From the NCBI RefSeq assembly GCF_014650715.1, contig NZ_BMVM01000008.1, positions 186,001-250,000 of the forward strand: a DNA stretch of 64,000 nucleotides, read 5' to 3'. Each line of letters starts with the position of its first letter. The first letter of the stretch is position 1. The DNA comes from Streptomyces bluensis. GTDB lineage: Bacteria > Actinomycetota > Actinomycetes > Streptomycetales > Streptomycetaceae. The translations under genes were made by a program, and so were the position numbers. Below are positions 22,018 through 30,425 of this stretch, piece by piece. The notes below the pieces were generated by a model, which was not told the origin of the DNA, did not search any database, and was given only the letters and a program-made list of their open reading frames with translations.

Positions 22018-25000
22018 TCAGGAGCCGGTAGCACCCCAGTCACCGAACAGGCGGTCCAGTTCAGCCGCCTCCCCGTCCGCCCCGAGCCTCCGGTACATCG
22101 TCAGCGCACGTTTCGCGTGGGCCAGGGCGGACGGGGTGTTGTGCATACGGAGATACACCCGGGAAATACCGGCCAGCGCGCGTGCCGCGCACAGCGAATA
22201 ATTGTGCTCGCGCGCTATCGCCAGCGCGTTCCGGTACGTTTCGAGCGCGGCACCCAACCGTCCCTCCGTGTACTGCGTTTCGGCAATTCCGAGGAGGGCT
22301 CTTTGCCTTTCGTACGAGTTGTCAATACGGCGGGCGACCTCCTCCGCCGCACGGAAGTGATCGAGCGCCTCCTCCACGTGTCCGGAACCGGCATACGTCT
22401 CGCCCAGGCAGATGAGGGTGTTGACCTCGCCGATGGCGTCCCCGCCGGCCCGGTGGCTGGCCAAGGCCCGCCGGAAACAGGCGAGCGCCCGCCCCGGCTG
22501 ACCCGTGGCGTGGTACACGGCACCGAGGTTGGTGTCGAGGATCGCGCGTTCCTTCTTCCCGCCGACCTCGCGCATCAGAACCAGCGCCCGCTCGTAGTGA
22601 TCGCGGGCCTCCTCGTGGAGCCCCAGCGCGAGCCGGATGTCCCCCAAGTTGTTCCACGCGACGGCCTCGCCGTGACGGTCGTGCAGTTCCTGGTTGATGC
22701 CGAGCATGGTCCGGAAGCAGTGTGTCGCCTCGGCGTACTCCGCGCGGTGCACCCGTGCAGTGCCCTGCACGTTCAGCGTCGCGGCCACCCCGTGCCGGTC
22801 GCCGACCGCGCGGTAGAGCACGAGGGCCCGGTCCAGCTCCCGCAAACACGCCTCTCCCCGGCCGGCCCCCAAATGGGCCCGGCCCATCTCGAACAGGGCC
22901 TCGGCACGGCCCTGTGGGTCGGCGAGGCCCTCGAACAGGGTCAGCGCCTCGGTCGCCGCGGCGAGGGCCGCGCTGTGGTTCTCACGGGCCAGGACACTCG
23001 CCTGCTCCACCAGGGTCTGGGCGAGGGCCGGGCGGTCGCCGCCCGAGCGGAGTGCGCTGAGGGCAGCGGCGTGGAGTTCGGCGGTGATGTCGCGCGTGCC
23101 CCAGTGTCCGAGGGAGTGAGCGAGGACATGGGGGAACAGGGCGGCGAACTCCGGAAACTCCGCCGCGGCCATACGCGCCACCGCCAGCAGGTTGCCGCGC
23201 TCCACGTTCAGCCAGACCGACGCCCCGTCGGCGGCGGATTCCGTGTGAGGGCCCCCAGGGCCTGTCGTCGAACTCCCCTCGTCCGCCCGGAGGGCGGGCG
23301 CGGGGCAGGCGGGCGTTTGACGACAGGCCCTGGCGAAGCCGGGTGTGATCGGTGCCGTCAGCTCCGGCGGGACGTGCCGTCTGCGCCGCCGCGGGTGGGC
23401 GAGCCGGTCGGCGTGGTCGGCGGCCGTGAGGTAGTACGACACCAGGCGCCGCGAGGCCGCACGGCGCTCCGGTGGCGGGTCCTCCCCGCGGCTCAGGCGG
23501 TCCCCGAACGCCCGGACCAGATCATGGAGTTGATAGCGGTCCCGGACCCGTTCGTCGAGGAGGTGACGGTCCAGCAGTGCGTCGGCCGCGCGCCGGAGCA
23601 CGCCCGGCTCGACGTCCCCCGAGAGGGCCATCGCGGCCTCCAGGGGGATGTCGGGGCCCGGGTGCAGGGCCAGCAGGCGGAAAAGCCGCCGCGCGGACTC
23701 GTCGAGGTCGGCGTAGGACAGCTGCAGGGCGGCGGCGACGCGCTCGTCGAACTCGTCCAGCCGGTCGGTGGCCCCATCCAGCCGGTCCGCTACGTACTCC
23801 AGGTCCCAGGTGTCCCGGTGCCGGAACCGGCTCGCGTGCAACTGCAGAGCGAGTGGGTGGCACCCACACAGTTCCACAACGCGGCGCAGCGTCGCGGTGT
23901 CGGAGACCCGGGCCGCCCCCGCGATCCGGGCGAAGAGCGAGGCGGCCTCGGACACGGACAGCACGTCCAGGTGCAGGGACGTGGCGCCGTCCAGTTCGGC
24001 GAGCCGGTTGCGGCTGGCCACGAGCGCGTGGCAGTCCGGCGAGCCGGGCAGCAGCGGCCGAACCTGCTCGGCGTCCCGGGCGTTGTCGAGCACGACCAGG
24101 ACCCGGTGCTGCGCGGTCCACTCCCGCCAGCGCGCGGCCCGCTCGTCGAGTGTGACGGGCAGCGGATCGGGGACGCCGACGGCGTGCAACAGGAACGCGA
24201 GGGCGTCCGCGGGATCGTACGGCGGCTGGTCGCTGTAGGCGCGCAGGTCCACGTAGAACTGGCCGTCCGGGTAGCGGTCACGCATCCGATGCGCGGCGTG
24301 GACGATCAGCGCGGTCTTGCCGATGCCGGGCATTCCGTGCACGACGGTGACGGGCAGCGCCGTCCCGTTGCCGTCGGGGACGGGCTCGGCGAGCAGGATG
24401 TCGAGTTCCCCCGTGCGACCGGTGAAGTCCCGTGTGCTCCGCGGCAGGCTGCTCCCCAAGGGAGCGACGGAGCGGTCCGGCGCCCGTCCGGCGGCGCCCG
24501 GTCCGGCCCCCGGCACCACGGCAGCCGGGCCGGGCTCCCGCAGGGTGGGGTCCTGGCTGAGGATACGGCTCTGCAGTGCCTGGAGTTCGGCACCCGGATC
24601 GATGCCGAGTTCCTCGCTCAGGTGGCGCCGCGTCGTGCGGTACACGGCCAGGGCCTCCCCGTCCCTGCCGGACCGGTACAGGGCCAGCATCAGCGCGGCG
24701 ACGGCCTGTTGGGCCAGCGGGTTCAGGGAGACGAGCTCGTGGAGTTCGCCCAGGAGGTCGGCGTGCCGACCGAGTTCCAGCTCCAGCCGGATGCGCTCCT
24801 CCCGTACCCGGCGGTGGTCCTCGGTCAGCCGCGCTCGCGCGGAGGCGGCCCAGCCCCCGGTGAACTCCGCGAACGGCTCCCCGCGCCACAGTGACTCCGC
24901 CGTGTGCAGCAGACCTACGGCGTGCTCCCGGTCACCGCGCCCAGCGGCCGCGCGGGCCTCGGCGCGCAGCCGCTGGAGCCGTACCAGGTCCACGTCGTCC

Positions 25001-25299
25001 GCGTGCTCGACGCGCAGCCGGTAGCGGCGGGGCGACGGGCGTTCGAGGACCGCCAGTCCACCGACCGCGCGCCGCAGTCTGCTGCGCAGCCGGGAGAGAT
25101 AGGTCTGCAGAGTCTCCACGGCGGTCACGGGCGGTTCGTCGTCGTCCCAGACGCGTTCGACGAGCGTGTCGATGGCGACCGGATCCCCCCGGGCGTACAG
25201 CAGCACCGCCAGGACGCTGCGCTCCTTCAGAGATCCGAGCGGGTACTGCCGTCCCTGGTGCCACAGTTCGAGCGGCCCCAGCGCAAGAAGGTCCACCAC
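22018..25299 (-). CDS. AfsR/SARP-type regulator: OmpR-like DNA-binding, BTAD, NB-ARC and TPR
   Basis: About 1093 residues. Order: winged-helix DNA-binding domain (about 1-95, VDLLALGPLELW, LKERSVLAVLL, TLQTYLSRLRSRLR); BTAD (about 100-245, ending LGIDPGAELQALQ); NB-ARC ATPase with P-loop GMPGIGKTA and Walker B RVLVVLDNA, then the GCHPLAL motif; a helical arm region; and at least eight TPRs over the last 350 residues (for example AVAWNNLGDIRLALGLHEEA). Such proteins activate secondary-metabolite or developmental genes, with ATPase and TPR parts gating DNA binding. The start is one of two adjacent GTGs (25299/25296) after GGGGGAA. A 79-base inverted-repeat element lies inside the frame between arm and TPRs. 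Confidence 0.9.
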   Translation of the reverse strand: MVDLLALGPLELWHQGRQYPLGSLKERSVLAVLLYARGDPVAIDTLVERVWDDDEPPVTAVETLQTYLSRLRSRLRRAVGGLAVLERPSPRRYRLRVEHADDVDLVRLQRLRAEARAAAGRGDREHAVGLLHTAESLWRGEPFAEFTGGWAASARARLTEDHRRVREERIRLELELGRHADLLGELHELVSLNPLAQQAVAALMLALYRSGRDGEALAVYRTTRRHLSEELGIDPGAELQALQSRILSQDPTLREPGPAAVVPGAGPGAAGRAPDRSVAPLGSSLPRSTRDFTGRTGELDILLAEPVPDGNGTALPVTVVHGMPGIGKTALIVHAAHRMRDRYPDGQFYVDLRAYSDQPPYDPADALAFLLHAVGVPDPLPVTLDERAARWREWTAQHRVLVVLDNARDAEQVRPLLPGSPDCHALVASRNRLAELDGATSLHLDVLSVSEAASLFARIAGAARVSDTATLRRVVELCGCHPLALQLHASRFRHRDTWDLEYVADRLDGATDRLDEFDERVAAALQLSYADLDESARRLFRLLALHPGPDIPLEAAMALSGDVEPGVLRRAADALLDRHLLDERVRDRYQLHDLVRAFGDRLSRGEDPPPERRAASRRLVSYYLTAADHADRLAHPRRRRRHVPPELTAPITPGFARACRQTPACPAPALRADEGSSTTGPGGPHTESAADGASVWLNVERGNLLAVARMAAAEFPEFAALFPHVLAHSLGHWGTRDITAELHAAALSALRSGGDRPALAQTLVEQASVLARENHSAALAAATEALTLFEGLADPQGRAEALFEMGRAHLGAGRGEACLRELDRALVLYRAVGDRHGVAATLNVQGTARVHRAEYAEATHCFRTMLGINQELHDRHGEAVAWNNLGDIRLALGLHEEARDHYERALVLMREVGGKKERAILDTNLGAVYHATGQPGRALACFRRALASHRAGGDAIGEVNTLICLGETYAGSGHVEEALDHFRAAEEVARRIDNSYERQRALLGIAETQYTEGRLGAALETYRNALAIAREHNYSLCAARALAGISRVYLRMHNTPSALAHAKRALTMYRRLGADGEAAELDRLFGDWGATGS
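23255..23333. mobile_element. 79-bp inverted-repeat (MITE/REP-like) insertion inside the SARP gene
   Basis: CCAGGGCCTGTCGTC (23255-23269) and its exact complement GACGACAGGCCCTGG (23319-23333) flank 49 G/C-rich bases that contain a smaller stem (GTCCGCCC/GGGCGGGC). The frame stays open through it and encodes a Pro/Ala/Gly-rich insert without counterpart in the family, between the arm domain and the TPRs. Comparable palindromes with GGCCTGTCGTC ends recur in Streptomyces genomes (from memory). No clear target-site duplication is seen. Confidence 0.65.
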
Positions 25300-25432
25300 T
25301 TCCCCCAGGTGGTTCCGCTTCGCCCAAGTCTCACTGTCGCGGCCGTGCCAGGCAGAGCAGAGGGGCGGAGCGGGGCGCACAGTCGCGTGGAGGGGCGCAC
25401 GAAGCGGAGTGACGGAGCCGGGCACGGGAGAG

Positions 25433-25449
25433 TGCAAGTTTTCTGCAAG
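25433..25449. promoter_or_regulatory. Direct TGCAAG repeats at 11-bp pitch, candidate SARP site
   Basis: TGCAAG at 25433 and 25444. SARP proteins bind direct heptamers repeated at 11 bp on one face of the helix. The pair lies in the intergenic region between the divergent SARP gene and glycosyltransferase operon. No clear -10 is seen at the usual 8-base distance. Confidence 0.35.
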
Positions 25450-25543
25450 CCCACCGTCCAGCCGCCCGGACAGACCCGGCTCTGTGGCCACGCCACTCAC
25501 CTGACCGCCCACATCAACTCCATTGATCCACGGGGGAGTTCAC

Positions 25544-26806
25544 ATGAGTCTGCTGATGCCGGACACCGATCGGCGTCCCGCCGTGCCCTTGCGTCTGGAC
25601 GTCGAACGCTGGGCCACCTTCCGCATCCGAAAACGAGTGCTCGCCGTGGTGCACACGGTGACCTCCGCGCGGCGGCTGCTGGACGCGGTCCGGCTGCTGG
25701 AGGGCGATCCGCGGGTACAGGTCCTGTTCACGGTGGCCGGCGACGTCTTCAACCACGGAGTGGACGAGTTCCTGGAGAACACCAGGGCCCTGGTGGTGCC
25801 GTGGGGGCAGGCGGTGCACACGCGGTTCGACCTCGCGCTGGCCGCGAGCTACGGGAGCCTGCACGAACTGAACGTCCCGGTGATCGTGCTTCCGCACGGC
25901 GCCTCGTACAACAGGCGCATCTCGGTGCCCGGCGGCCACCACGGCCGTCCCCCGGCGGTGCGCGAGGTGTACGGGCTGGGCCGGCAGTGGCTGGTGCGGG
26001 ACGGGGTGGTCGTACCCGCGGCGATCGTCCTCGCGCACGAGGACGACCGTGCACGCCTCGGCCGGGAGTGCCCGGAGGCGCTGCCCGTGGCCGAGGTGGT
26101 CGGGGACCCCTGCTACGACCGCGTCGCGGCGAGCCTCTCCGCCAGGGACCTGTACCGGAAGGCGCTGGGGGCGGGCCCCCGACAGCAGCTGGTGCTCATC
26201 TGCTCGACCTGGGGCCCCGACTCCCTGGTGGGACGCCACTGGGGGCTGCTGGAACGGCTGGCCGCCGAACTGCCCCCAAAGGACTTCCGCATCGTCGTCA
26301 TGCTCCACTCGAACGTCTGGAACGCCCACAGTGAATGGCACATACGCAGCGCTTTCGCCGGGCTGGGCCGGCAGGGCGTCGGTCTGGTCAGCCAGCACGC
26401 GGAGTGGTGCGGTGCCGTCGTCGCCGCCGACTACATCGTGGGCGACCACGGCTCCGTGTCGCTGTACGGCACGATGACCGGCGCGCGCATCCTGACGGCC
26501 GGCTCCCCGGACACCGACCTGGACCCCTCGTCGCCGATGGCCGAACTGCGTTCGCTGGCGCCCCGGATCGATGCGGGCCTGCCGTTGCTCGGCCAACTCC
26601 GCAACAGTTCCCTGGCGTACAGTCCGGGCCGGTACGCACGGATCGCCGCCCGCATCAGTTCGGAGCCGGGCCGGTTCGCCCGCCGGATGCGCACCCTGCT
26701 CTACCGGAAGCTGCGCCTGCGCGCCCCGGTCGCGCGCCCCGCCCCGGAGCAGGCGGCGCCGCCGGTCACGGTGCGCTACGGCACACCGAGCGGTGCGCTG
26801 TCATGA
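25544..26806 (+). CDS. GT-B-fold glycosyl/glycerophosphotransferase-like protein
   Basis: 420 residues, no signal peptide. Rossmann-like N-terminal half with HGASYN (118-123). C-terminal half with GDPCYDR (187-193), STWGPDS (221-227) and GDHGSVSLYGT (300-310). The last motif, the positions after HSNVW and the overall layout resemble CDP-glycerol:glycerophosphotransferases and related GT-B enzymes. In Streptomyces, similar proteins are often annotated only as hypothetical. The start is ATG 25544 after GGGGGAGTTCAC. It is divergent from the SARP gene and overlaps the next gene by ATGA. A role in making a cell-surface or small glycoconjugate under SARP control is possible; substrate unknown. Confidence 0.75.
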   Translation: MSLLMPDTDRRPAVPLRLDVERWATFRIRKRVLAVVHTVTSARRLLDAVRLLEGDPRVQVLFTVAGDVFNHGVDEFLENTRALVVPWGQAVHTRFDLALAASYGSLHELNVPVIVLPHGASYNRRISVPGGHHGRPPAVREVYGLGRQWLVRDGVVVPAAIVLAHEDDRARLGRECPEALPVAEVVGDPCYDRVAASLSARDLYRKALGAGPRQQLVLICSTWGPDSLVGRHWGLLERLAAELPPKDFRIVVMLHSNVWNAHSEWHIRSAFAGLGRQGVGLVSQHAEWCGAVVAADYIVGDHGSVSLYGTMTGARILTAGSPDTDLDPSSPMAELRSLAPRIDAGLPLLGQLRNSSLAYSPGRYARIAARISSEPGRFARRMRTLLYRKLRLRAPVARPAPEQAAPPVTVRYGTPSGALS

Positions 26807-27348
26807 GTGCCGCCGAGGACCGCGGGGCATGGGCGCGGTACGTCCGGGTCGCACTGGCGCGGCGGGGCGGAGGGAGACTGCTGGTGGACGAGCACCTGAG
26901 CGTGTCCCTCCCCGCCCCGCGTCCGTGGCCGGCGCTCGCAGACGTACTGGTCGCACCAGGTACGGGGCACGGAGCGGCCGACGCCCTGGCCGCCGACCAT
27001 CCGGGCACCTCGGTGGTGGCGGTGTACCGGGAGGGCAGTGCGTGCTGGGTGCGCGTCGGTCCGTACGGCCGCGACCCCATCCGGCTGACCCTGACCTCGC
27101 GGCACACCGCTGTGTGCCCCTGGCCCGTCTGGGCGTCGTTGGCGCATGCGTGGCTGGTGGCCGGAGTGCCTGTTCAGCCAGTGGTTTCCTCGTGGGTGGT
27201 GCTCTCGTCGGGGAAGCTCGCGTCAGAGACGCCGGCATCCAAGACGCCCGTGCCGGAAGTGCTCTCACCGGAGGTGCCGTCCTCCCCCAGCACGCGTAGC
27301 CGCGCACGCACCCCCTCGGCCGGTTCCGGCCGCCCCACCGCCACGTAG
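26803..27348 (+). CDS. Unknown protein coupled to the glycosyltransferase-like gene
   Basis: 181 residues. ATG overlaps the upstream stop (ATGA), so it is translated with the GT-B-like gene. Residues 1-125 form a compact alpha/beta-looking region (YVRVALARRGG-RLLVDEHLSV, TSVVAVYREGSACWVRVGPYG). The C-terminal 55 residues are Ser/Thr/Pro/Glu-rich and probably disordered. That tail lies antisense to the 3' end of the convergent NB-ARC gene over 175 bases, which is unusual; a frameshift or stop change in either gene may have lengthened one of them. I do not recognise the family and assign no function. Confidence 0.65.
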   Translation: MSAAEDRGAWARYVRVALARRGGGRLLVDEHLSVSLPAPRPWPALADVLVAPGTGHGAADALAADHPGTSVVAVYREGSACWVRVGPYGRDPIRLTLTSRHTAVCPWPVWASLAHAWLVAGVPVQPVVSSWVVLSSGKLASETPASKTPVPEVLSPEVPSSPSTRSRARTPSAGSGRPTAT

Positions 27349-29429
27349 AGGTCCAGTGCCTCCTGGTAGTGGTCCCGGGCGAGGGCTCGTCGGCCGTGTT
27401 GCTCGGCGGCCTCGCCCAGGGACTCAAGAGCGCGCGCCACCTCGTAGTCGGCGGCGACACCGCGCAGCACCGTCAGGGCGCCGGAGAGCCAGCGCTCCGC
27501 CTCGTCGAGGCGCTCGCGACGCAAGCAGGCGCGGCCGAGCAGGATTCCGGCACGCGCGGCGTTGTACGGGTCGTCGGCGGCCAGCAACGTCGCGCGGGCC
27601 TCGGCTCCATCCGTGGCGGCCTGCTCCGGGCGGCCACGGGCAAGCTCGACGTCGGCGGCGTTGAGCCGGGCGAGTCCACCGGCCCGGCGGTCACCGCACC
27701 TGGGCAGTTCCACGGCCGCGCGGGCGAACAGGTCGGCTGCCTCGTCCAGTCGGCCCAGGCGCTGGTGGGCCAGCCCGCGGTAGTTGAGCGTTCGGGCGTG
27801 ACCCAGCTCGTCCCCGTACTCCGCGAAGAGCCGCGCTGCTTCCTCGAACATCTCCAGTGCCCGCTCGTGGTGCCCCCTCCCCAGTTCGCCCAGGCCACCG
27901 GAGGTGAGCATCCGGCACTCGGCCATCGTGTCGCACAGCTCCCGCGCGGCCGCCAGTCCCTCCGTGTACGCCGCGTGCCAGTGGTCGTAGTGCTTGCGCC
28001 GGATGAAGAGCGGCCCCAGGGCGTCGGCGAGCTGCCACGCGACCTCGGGGGCGCCCGCGGTCCTCGCATGCCGTATCACCGCCATCAGCTGGGGCAGTTC
28101 CCGCTCCAGCCAGTCCAGTGCCGCCTGGACACCCTCACCGAAGTCCTCCGTGAGCACCGGGCCGGGTCCGAAGGAGCGTTCCCGCAACGGATGTCGTGGG
28201 TCGATGGTCTCCTCGGCCCTGGTGGCGGTGGCCAGATAGGAATCCGCGAGCCGGCGAACCGCCGCTGCCCGTGCCCCGGCGGTCTCGTCCTGTGCCGCCC
28301 GGGCGGCCGCGTGCAGCCGTACGAGATCGTGGAAGCGGTAGCGGTCCTCGCCGACGTCGGTCACCAGGTTGGCGTCGTGGAGGACGTCCAGCAGGTCCCC
28401 CGGGTCCGACTGCTCGGTGCCGGTGCCCGCGTCGCCCGCCAGCAGCGCCGCTGCCGCACCGCTGCCGAACTCCGTGCCCGGGTGCACCCCGAGCAACCGG
28501 TAGAGCCGGGCCGCCTCGTCGGGCAGCCCCCGATACGACAGGTCCAGCGCGGCACGTACACCGTGGTCGCCGTCGATCGCGAGCGCGTCCAGTCGTCCAT
28601 GCTCCGCGGCCAGCGCCTGGACCATCGTGTTGATCTGCCGGTGTGGCCGGGCGGCGAGCCGGGCTCCGGCGACCCGCACGGCGAGCGGCAGCCCGGCGCA
28701 CAGGCCGACGAGGGCACGGGCGTCGTCGGCCTGGGTGGCCACCCGGTCGTCGGCGAGGGTCAGGGCGAGCAACTCCACCGCCGCTTCCGGGGCGAGCGGC
28801 TCCAGGTGCATCTGGTAGCAGCCCTCAAGCGCCAGTCCGGACATCCGCCGACGGCTGGTCACGAGGGTGACACTCGGGCCGCCCGGCAGCAGCGGCCGCA
28901 CCTGGGCCGCGGTCACCGCGTCGTCGAGCAGCACGACCAACGCGCGTTCGGCGGTCAACGAGCGGTAGAGCGCGGCCCGTTCGGCACCCGCGTACGGCAC
29001 CTGTTGCGGGGGCACACCCAGACCCCGCAGGAATCCGCTCAGCACCTCGGCCGGATCAGCGGGCCCGGCAGGCGACTGGGCGCCCAGGTCCGCGTACAAC
29101 TGGCCGTCAGGGTAGTCCGGGCGCAGCCGGTGCAGCCAGGACAGGGCGAGGGTGGTCTTGCCGACTCCGCCCAGCCCGCTCACCGCGGCCAGCGCCGGAT
29201 GCCCCCGGCCGGCGGCCAGAGCGCGGTGGCGCTCCAGGCGCTCCACCTCAGCGGTGCGGTCGGTGAGGTGGACGGCCGGTGGGAGCTGCCATGGCAGAGG
29301 TGACCGCGGCTGCGGTGCCGCAGTACCGCTGCGGATGTGGACGTCGCCGTGCACGACGGCGGCCTGCACGCTGGCTCCGTGCACGACACCGCTCAGCTCG
29401 TTGTGCCCGCCCCTCTCCTGCCCCCGCAC
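27174..29429 (-). CDS. NLR-like STAND ATPase: amyloid (RHIM/BASS3-like) motif, NB-ARC, TPR
   Basis: About 751 residues. After a short basic start, residues 10-31 read N-E-L-S-G-V-V-H-G-A-S-V-Q-A-A-V-V-H-G-D-V-H, the pattern of BASS3/RHIM-like amyloid signalling motifs found on bacterial NLR-like proteins. An NB-ARC ATPase follows (P-loop GLGGVGKTT, Walker B ALVVLLDDA, GLPLAVRVAG motif), then a winged-helix/arm region and about seven TPRs. The C-terminal 35 residues are Ser/Thr/Gly/Glu-rich. There is no DNA-binding domain, unlike the neighbouring SARP. In such systems ligand sensing triggers oligomerisation and the motif templates an effector with the same motif; no such effector is visible here. 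GTG 29429 has GGAGGGGG seven bases upstream. Confidence 0.85.
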   Translation of the reverse strand: MRGQERGGHNELSGVVHGASVQAAVVHGDVHIRSGTAAPQPRSPLPWQLPPAVHLTDRTAEVERLERHRALAAGRGHPALAAVSGLGGVGKTTLALSWLHRLRPDYPDGQLYADLGAQSPAGPADPAEVLSGFLRGLGVPPQQVPYAGAERAALYRSLTAERALVVLLDDAVTAAQVRPLLPGGPSVTLVTSRRRMSGLALEGCYQMHLEPLAPEAAVELLALTLADDRVATQADDARALVGLCAGLPLAVRVAGARLAARPHRQINTMVQALAAEHGRLDALAIDGDHGVRAALDLSYRGLPDEAARLYRLLGVHPGTEFGSGAAAALLAGDAGTGTEQSDPGDLLDVLHDANLVTDVGEDRYRFHDLVRLHAAARAAQDETAGARAAAVRRLADSYLATATRAEETIDPRHPLRERSFGPGPVLTEDFGEGVQAALDWLERELPQLMAVIRHARTAGAPEVAWQLADALGPLFIRRKHYDHWHAAYTEGLAAARELCDTMAECRMLTSGGLGELGRGHHERALEMFEEAARLFAEYGDELGHARTLNYRGLAHQRLGRLDEAADLFARAAVELPRCGDRRAGGLARLNAADVELARGRPEQAATDGAEARATLLAADDPYNAARAGILLGRACLRRERLDEAERWLSGALTVLRGVAADYEVARALESLGEAAEQHGRRALARDHYQEALDLYVAVGRPEPAEGVRARLRVLGEDGTSGESTSGTGVLDAGVSDASFPDESTTHEETTG

Positions 29430-29550
29430 GCGTCCCCCTCCGGCCGGTGAGCACCGCCTTCTGGGGATGAGTATTCCCCACAGCATGGGAACAACCAGTC
29501 GTGCGCCGGAGCACATCCAGGGCCTGTGGGCTCCGTCGCTCGCTCGCGAC

Positions 29551-30351
29551 TCACTCGTACACGACGGTGACGGGCGCGTGGTCCGACCACCGCTCCCCGT
29601 GCGTGGCCGCCCGCTCCACATGTCCCTTCACCGCTCGGGCGGCGAGCCCCGGTGTGGCGATCTGGTAGTCGATGCGCCAGCCGCTGTCGTTGTCAAAGGC
29701 CCGCCCCCGGTACGACCACCACGTGTACGGCCCCTCAACGTCCGGATGCAGTGCCCGGACGACATCGACGTACCCGCCGTCCTCGGGGTCGAGGACGCGG
29801 CCGAGCCACTCGCGCTCCTCCGGCAGGAACCCGGAGTTCTTCTGGTTTCCGCGCCAGTTCTTCAGGTCGGCCTGCTGGTGGGCGATGTTCCAGTCGCCGC
29901 AGACGACGACATGGCGCCCGTCGGCGGCGGAGCGCTCGCGCAGTTCCTTCAGGTAGGCGAGGAACTCTCCCATGAACCGCACCTTCTCGTCCTGCCGCTC
30001 GGTGCCGACCTCGCCGGAGGGGAGGTAGAGGCTGGCGACGGTGACGCCGGGCAGGTCGGCCTCCACGTACCGGCCGCTCGCGTCGAACTCCGTCGAGCCG
30101 AAGCCGACCTGGACGCGGTCGGGCTCACGGCGGGTGTAGAGGGAGACCCCCGCCCGGCCCTTCGCCGCCGCCGGCGCGTGCACGACGTGCCAGCCGTCCG
30201 GCTCCCGGACCTCCGCCGGCAGTTGCTGGGGCTCGGCGCGCACCTCCTGCAGACAGAGCACGTCCGCCGAGGTTGCCGCGAGCCACTCCACGAAGCCCTT
30301 CTTCGCGGCGGCCCGGAGCCCGTTCACATTCACAGAGGTCACGGTGAGCAC
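29551..30351 (-). CDS. xth: Exodeoxyribonuclease III
   Basis: 266 residues with the full EEP-nuclease motif set: VNVNGLRAA (start), LCLQEVRAE (catalytic Glu), SGRYVEADLP, YLPSGEV, CGDWNIAH (Asp-Asn), a WWSYRGRAFDNDSGWRIDY block and the terminal SDHAPVTV (Asp-His). It is an AP endonuclease/3'-5' exonuclease for base-excision repair. The GTG start gives VLTVTSVN, the usual N-terminus. It stands alone; a divergent GNAT gene starts 74 bases away. Confidence 0.95.
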   Translation of the reverse strand: MLTVTSVNVNGLRAAAKKGFVEWLAATSADVLCLQEVRAEPQQLPAEVREPDGWHVVHAPAAAKGRAGVSLYTRREPDRVQVGFGSTEFDASGRYVEADLPGVTVASLYLPSGEVGTERQDEKVRFMGEFLAYLKELRERSAADGRHVVVCGDWNIAHQQADLKNWRGNQKNSGFLPEEREWLGRVLDPEDGGYVDVVRALHPDVEGPYTWWSYRGRAFDNDSGWRIDYQIATPGLAARAVKGHVERAATHGERWSDHAPVTVVYE

Positions 30352-30425
30352 CCGGGCACGATACCGGGGAGCGACGAGAGGGGACGGACAGCCCCAGCCT
30401 CTCGCACAGACGTACGATACTCGGC

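Noticed and set aside
22117..24894. Very long open frame (925 codons) opposite the SARP gene
   Set aside because: It is the antisense shadow of a gene with complete SARP, NB-ARC and TPR motifs; its product shows no family motifs. The same applies to long frames opposite the NLR gene (27369-29303) and the penicillin acylase gene (42052-44838).
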